A DNA stretch of 64,000 bases from Dryococelus australis (lineage: Eukaryota > Arthropoda > Insecta > Phasmatodea > Phasmatidae): positions 229,484,620 to 229,548,619 of the forward strand of contig CM057009.1 of the NCBI GenBank assembly GCA_029891345.1. The letters run 5' to 3'. A program made the position numbers and the translations under genes. Under the pieces are notes generated by a model. That model was not told the origin of the DNA. It saw nothing but the letters and a program-made list of their open reading frames with translations, and did not search any database. This document shows, piece by piece, positions 59,010 through 64,000 of the stretch. How positions within the stretch are numbered: position 1 is the stretch's first letter; the number at the start of each line of letters is the position of its first letter.

Positions 59010-59630
59010 ATATATTCCAGGCACCTAGGAGTTTTAGCTGTGAAGTTATGAAGGAGGTATTATTTTTTGTATCTTTTTTTTTTTGGGTGCTGAACATGAA
59101 TCTGAGATTTGTCAACAAAATTTTTGACTGGGGAACCATTTTTGTGGTAAAAATATATAAAATGTTCATATATTGCGCAGTTTTTTTGGACATAACTATT
59201 TTTGGCAGGAGTTACGGAAACAGCAATTAAAATTTTGAAAACTAGAGAAAATTTCTTACAAAATTGACTGTATTCATTTTTTTGTAAGACCAATGGGTCA
59301 AGAAATAAAAGGTTTTAATGTGTGTTCTTTTTGTAATTTTATAAGTTATTAAAATACTACTAAATTAAAGTAGGTTGTGTTGGAAAATTTTCTACAATTT
59401 CTCTTTTTTATTTTGGAAATAAGTTAAAGAGGACTGAGGAATGTCATTAGTTTAAAAGACATTTAATTAAAACATTTTAGAACTGAACGTAAATGGGATA
59501 TGCACGAGTACAATAATTTTTACCATATATTATTGTATTATTGCAATCGTCGATGCTTTAAAGTAGTGAACATCTTAAAATACTTTCATTCCTCAGGTTC
59601 TTCTTCTTCATCTAGTTCGTGCTCTTTGAT
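59010..59630. other. AT-rich intergenic DNA, nothing recognised
   Basis: A T-tract (59,081-59,089) and short open frames on both strands only. No repeats or element ends recognised. Confidence 0.55.
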
Positions 59631-59636
59631 AGGAAG

Positions 59637-60226
59637 CTACTCTATTTTAGGTGCTTCTTCATCAGTTGTAAGGAGGGGGCAGTCTGGTTTCTGTGGGTCG
59701 CTGAGGAATTTCGCTATTGTTGGTGGTAGGTCCAAGTCCTCATCCACCATCTGATGAAGGAGATCATGATAACCTAAAGCCTCATCCTCCTCATGCTGAT
59801 CTTGTTGGCAACCATTTTCACAAGCACCACTGCAGTTGACACAAAATATGGAGCAAGTCAAATAGCCGTACGGCAACCACAAGAACCTCGGCACCCCTTT
59901 TTACATTTGCAAGAGATAAATTTCTTAATTAAGTCTGGTGCTGGTGGTTGAAGCATGGTGATTGGAAAGAATCCTGAAGAAACTTTTAGCCATCCCCAGT
60001 CACGAGCTTCTTTCATTACTCCAAGCCATTGCTCTATTTGATGGTATGACCGATAAAAATTTTGCTTTGCAGCTTCTCTGGAGGGAGGTAATGAGGCAAT
60101 GTTCGAATTCGTTGTTAATGCAGATTTTATAAAGCATTTGTATCTCCACTTATTCAGTGTGCTCTTGGTTGTATCTTCACAACCATGCAGTGCCAACCAG
60201 AATTGCTCACCAGCAATATCAACCAT
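59637..60226 (-). pseudogene. Cys-rich insect repeat-family protein (SLPPS...WGW...CKC type), frameshifted
   Basis: The first part, 60,226-59,858, reads MVDIAGEQFWLALHG, then ASLPPSREAA, YHQIEQWLG, WGWLKVSSGFFPI and a Cys-rich start, CKCKKGCRGSCGCR. A one- or two-base change near 59,870 shifts the frame. The neighbouring frame (59,894-59,637) continues the Cys cluster (CSIFCVNCSGACENGC) and ends in an acidic tail. This arrangement, S-L-P-P-T/S, then W-G-W, then a CXC-like Cys cluster, recurs in a large uncharacterised insect protein family often found in repeats. An in-frame TAG just upstream of the first Met, with family-like sequence before it, shows that the 5' end is also broken. Function unknown; the Cys cluster suggests metal or nucleic-acid binding. 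Confidence 0.65.
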
Positions 60227-60589
60227 CTAAGGAGTAGAGTCTGGTCTTTTTAAGACCTGCACCACATTAACCATTTCCCACCATATACAAGACCTACCCA
60301 TGTATTAGCTGCGGTACATTATATACGAACAAACTACAATTAAATGTTCACAGAAGTAATTGCATGAATGAAGACTTATGTTAAGCATGTAAGATGAACA
60401 AATGCAAATAAGTTGTGAGACCAACCTCGCCGGCTAGCTAGCGATAGACTTGATGAACTAACATATTTAGATCCGACAACCATCCTGATATTTCCACCAA
60501 GCAGTTATCTACTGTGGCAACCCGAAGTGGGCAACCCAAAATAGCATGCAGTGTGAACAGTATACAAGAGAGCATCACATATAACTGAT

Positions 60590-61470
60590 GTCAGTTCGCC
60601 GGCGAGCATGGTGGTGGAAAACAGATCATTATGACGACATTCTTCTAGAACGACCATGCACTCTGCTACAATATGAAGATGTAATAAGTGGTCGAAGACT
60701 TACACTCTGTAACACTATTAGCATCAACAACAGCAATAGGTCCTGGAGAGTTGGTACAGGCATTATGTTATCAATGTTACCACTACAACAGAGTAGTCTT
60801 CTACAATACGAAGATGTAATTAAAAGTTGAAGAGTTATCATGTATAACACTGGCAGCTTCGTCAACAGCAATGAGCCTTGAACCATTGCTACAAGCAGTG
60901 TGCTATCAATGTTACCACTGCGACAGTGTAAATCGCTACACTATGAAGACAGAATCAATGAATGAAGACTTAACCTCTGTAACACCACCAGAATCGTCAA
61001 CATCAAGGGACCCTCAAGATTCGCTGCAAGCTTTAGGGTATCAGTATTACTATAGTGGAAATACCTTCAGTAAGAGTTGTCATGCACACCGACATGAAAG
61101 TGGGCATTGCTTGTTCAGCCCACCATACAAGTCATTCCACTGTGATAACTGCAATGCTGTGTTTAACCTCAGCGATAACCTGTAGAGACATATCAAGATG
61201 TGCAAAGAAAATGCTCTTTGTTCATCGGGAAGAGAGTACAAGTAATGTGGCAAGACATTCTCTAAATGTGACGGTGCCAGATTTCATGATGAGAGTCACT
61301 GTCCATTTACGACCGTCTACATGGCCTACCCATATGTTAACTGCTGTGTGGTATATGCGAATAACAGTGCATGTAATGCTCACAGCAGGAAGTATTGTGC
61401 AAAAAAGTTGCCATTAATGTTTGGCTCAAATGAAGAATTAGGTGAGCATGTCTCACATATTAGTATGTAG
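60590..61470 (+). pseudogene. Zinc-finger repeat-family protein with internal tandem repeat, stops
   Basis: Positions 60,676-61,060 contain two to three diverged copies of a unit of about 130 bp, encoding a repeat around EDLTSVTPP and YQCYHC. From 60,871 one frame stays readable to the TAG at 61,468, with a TAG at 61,183 and a TAA near 61,242 inside. Fingers seen: CDNCNAVF...RHIKMC (61,141 onward, C-x2-C-x12-H-x3-C, the first stop falling inside), then CGKTFSKC...H...C, then a CNAHSRKYC remnant. The style resembles the fingers at 39.3, 48.8 and 51.0 kb, with a preceding low-complexity segment. Probably a multi-finger nucleic-acid-binding protein of a repeat family; no named family assigned. 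Confidence 0.55.
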
Positions 61471-62774
61471 TCTTAGGTCATGTATATAAAATAAAGGTAA
61501 AGTGTATAAAGTATGTATTTGTAATTCATCCAACAAATCCCATGCTAATATAAGGCCCCCTTCCATCACTAGAAAAAAAGTACAGAGTTTGTCTACATCT
61601 GAAAGAGAATTAATATTTTTGTATAGTGTCATGCCTCGAACGCAGCTCCCTACCGATGGCTGCTTGAGGTATATATGCATACATACACAGACAGATGCTC
61701 TCGCTATCTTCGTTTCTCCAGTCGGCCGCTAGAGTGCACAACCAACATATGCTAGAGTTGGGGATGTCATTGGCCATTTTCGTTACACCTGTCAGAGGGG
61801 GTTGCCAACAATGTTTGCATTACCGATGATGCTCGCTAGGCGCACTCGTGTCGACAAATAAGATCGAAAGCCGAGATACATCATGAAGGTGCACAAGTTT
61901 GGATCCAACTACCAATGAGAACTACAGCTTGTTGGTTCTGGTAGCACAGAAGGTCTGCAGCTTTATGATTCGACTGTGAGTGCTAAAGGTCGCAATAAAA
62001 AACCATCAATGTAATATATAGGTTCGTATAATCTAGTGCAATATATAAATCAGATAATAATACTAATATCAGTGTTGCTATTGTGTTGCGAACTTCGGTA
62101 CAAAAAGCTGGAATGTCCGTCAATGCGATCAAATAAACTTACAATCACAATGACCAACCTCGAAAAATTCTACATTGTGTCACACAACACTATTTACCAG
62201 TGGCGATAGTTAGAAGACACGCAATACACGACTTGTAAAGGTAAACATTTAAACCAGTAGTTATACAAGAGACGACATATCTCCTATAAACACCCTACCA
62301 ACCAATGCATATTTCACAAGCGACGAGCAATGTACAACACATCAGTCGTTGCTAGACAAGACCATGCTTCTGAAAACTGACGTGGTGGCCTTGGTTAGTA
62401 CAGGAGAATAGCAAAAATATTTTCCGACTTACACACTCCGACCGGTTTTCGCTACAGTACAGAGGCACACGAATTCCGCTACCAACCAACACAAAATCAG
62501 CATGCATCGAGCAAAATACATCACATTAGACTAGAATAAAAATACTATTGTGCCGCTAGTGCTGGCATCGCCTTGTTGATGCTAGTGTCAACTTTAATAA
62601 CTTCGGTCTGAATGCCTGGATACTATCTTCTTGCCAACTTGGGTATCCCTCCATTGTCCTATCTTCGCCTTCTTCTTGGCTCCGCTCCTCTACCTGCGCC
62701 TTATTGCACTTACGTGCATTTTTTGGTTAGAAATATTTTCATCTTACATTGTGCACGATAAGTGCAACATGTAA
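61471..62774. other. Intergenic DNA, nothing recognised
   Basis: More balanced base composition than the 27-37 kb interval. No open frame above about 76 codons and no domain recognised. The right edge is where gypsy RNase H similarity begins abruptly. Confidence 0.5.
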
Positions 62775-64000
62775 ACGGATAATAAAGCCTTGAACTGGGT
62801 ATTGAACCACCCCCATCAATTTGGAAAGTTGGGAAGATGGTATCTTCGTCTCTTGTGGTTGCATTTTAAGGTTCATCACGTGAGAGTGACCGAAAACCAG
62901 ATTGCGGACGTACTATCACGTATGTACGAACCTGAGGAATTTCATGTTGAGGAAGAAGTATCTTCTGTAGCATCACTAAATATAATACAAGGTATTCCGG
63001 ATTTTTTTTCAGCCTCAGGAGTGCTCAACATAATGATTCATAGTCTCAACAAGTTATTAAAATTTAAAAGGAGGAGCTCTGATGCCCTACGTAGAGCAGA
63101 ACGGTCTATTACAATTCACAAGGAAGAAAATGGAAGAGCAAGAAAGTTAGATGTTCCGTTAGCTATTCTTCCTATTATTCTCACTTATTTCCACGAATCA
63201 GTCTATGGTGAACATTTAAGGGCTACTCGAACATTTCACAAAATAGCTAGTCACTTTGCATGGCCTATATTGAAGAGCGATGTATCCTTGTTTGTGAAAT
63301 CATATGAAATATGTCAGAGGTGCAAACAGGATCAACAAACTAATGTAGGGCAGATGATTCATCAGGTGCCTGAAGCTCCAATGTGAAATGTCGACCTAGA
63401 TATTTTGGGACAGTTTATCTGGTCCTAGAAATGGAAACATCTGTATTTTAATATTGTTGGAAACCTTTTCAAAATTTGTTATTCTACTTCGGCTGCATAA
63501 CACGAAGGCCTCCACTATTGTTAGGGTATTAATTGAAAACGTTTGGAAAATATTTGGGACATCATTGGAAATTGTTACAGAAAATGCTAAGTATTTAGTT
63601 TCAGTTGCCTTTAAGGTATGTGTTTTCGTTGGGTGGTTTGAACATTACACCTCGAGACCCAACTATTTTAAAGGAAATTAAATTGAACGCTTTAACAAAA
63701 ATTTGAAACCTTGTTTAGCCACCTTCTCTAATAAGGATCATAGGCATTGAGATAATTATTTATTATTTATAAATTTAGGTTTTAACACTGCTTTTCATGA
63801 TTCTGTAGGTACAGCGCCTTCCATTCTGTTTTTGGGTAGAGAACTTACCTACCCCTCCTTAATTTATGTAATATCCCTCCTGTTGTCCACCCCTTAATGA
63901 TGCTGACAAGAACCAGATGTTGGATCAGGTAGCAGAGCAGCACGCCGAGGCGAAGCAGCTAGTGGCGGCCCGGGTTGATAAGAATAGAGTTCCTGCCACC
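62775..64000 (+). pseudogene. Ty3/gypsy retrotransposon remnant 2: RNase H end and integrase, runs off the window
   Basis: Similarity begins abruptly at TDNKALNWVLNHP (62,775), the C-terminal RNase H strand, followed by QIADVLSRMYEPEE. An uninterrupted frame runs to the TGA at 63,384-63,386. It includes the integrase zinc-binding H-H-C-C module: YFHESVYGEH near 63,188 and CQRC near 63,313. The integrase core is in shifted frames: VDLDILGQF (first Asp) near 63,393, ETFSKFVILL near 63,456, VTENAKYLVS near 63,575 with the second catalytic Asp replaced by Glu, and IERFNKNLK (catalytic Glu) near 63,682 directly after a TAA. The C-terminal part (TAPSILFLGRE near 63,811, then EAKQLVAARVDKN near 63,950) continues past the window. 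Its RNase H and linker differ from remnant 1, so this is a different gypsy lineage. Confidence 0.85.

Larger units (their letters stand above)
53871..59010 (+). mobile_element. Ty3/gypsy retrotransposon remnant 1, split by about 1.7 kb of other DNA
   Basis: In order on the + strand: gag (54,306-54,809), zinc knuckle and protease remnants (54,940-55,444), reverse transcriptase (55,990-56,535), unrelated AT-rich DNA (56,536-58,250), then the RT end, RNase H and post-RNase H linker (58,250-59,005). The gene order is that of Ty3/gypsy elements. No LTR pair was found. Every domain has stops or frameshifts. The right part could in principle come from a second copy, but the break falls within a few codons of where the left part stops, which favours one interrupted element. 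Confidence 0.8.

Overview
The window looks like a gene-poor, repeat-rich stretch of an arthropod (probably insect) nuclear genome. I infer this from three things: remnants of a Polinton/Maverick element of the arthropod type, Ty3/gypsy retrotransposon fragments, and a tRNA-derived SINE of the kind common in insects. I found no intact host gene, rRNA or tRNA gene and no CRISPR array. Every recognisable coding sequence is a broken copy of a mobile-element or repeat-family gene. The species cannot be named from the sequence.

Layout. Positions 1-3,235 and 9,386-27,036 are one satellite family with a 33-bp unit, about 630 degenerate copies, organised into multi-kilobase block duplications. Between the two blocks lies a decayed Polinton remnant (about 3,236-9,045): integrase with chromodomain and a double-jelly-roll capsid-like gene on the + strand, converging on a protein-primed DNA polymerase B gene on the - strand. 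A perfect 14-bp inverted repeat lies at the convergence point. A separate 39-bp minisatellite (9,046-9,378) joins the element to the right satellite block. Because 33 is divisible by 3 and the unit has no stop codon in four of six frames, the satellite produces many false 'proteins' of 11-residue repeats.

From 27 to 38 kb there is AT-rich intergenic DNA with little I can identify. From 39 to 53 kb come a zinc-finger pseudogene, a DDE-like transposase pseudogene, a 114-bp MITE, a SINE, a 15-bp minisatellite and a dispersed repeat family rich in TCAAGGTCA and AAGATGGCGG motifs. The most unusual structure is a roughly 5-kb palindrome (47,396-52,400). Its two arms each carry a C2HC zinc-finger pseudogene and two copies of a TATA/CCAAT promoter-like cassette, all pointing outward from an AT-rich centre. 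From 53.9 to 64 kb there are two Ty3/gypsy remnants, a cysteine-rich insect repeat-family pseudogene and a third zinc-finger pseudogene.

The parts do not form a working pathway. The window is best read as a nest of decayed elements and tandem repeats. The candidate for something undescribed is the mirrored zinc-finger/promoter palindrome together with the related zinc-finger remnants at 39 and 61 kb.
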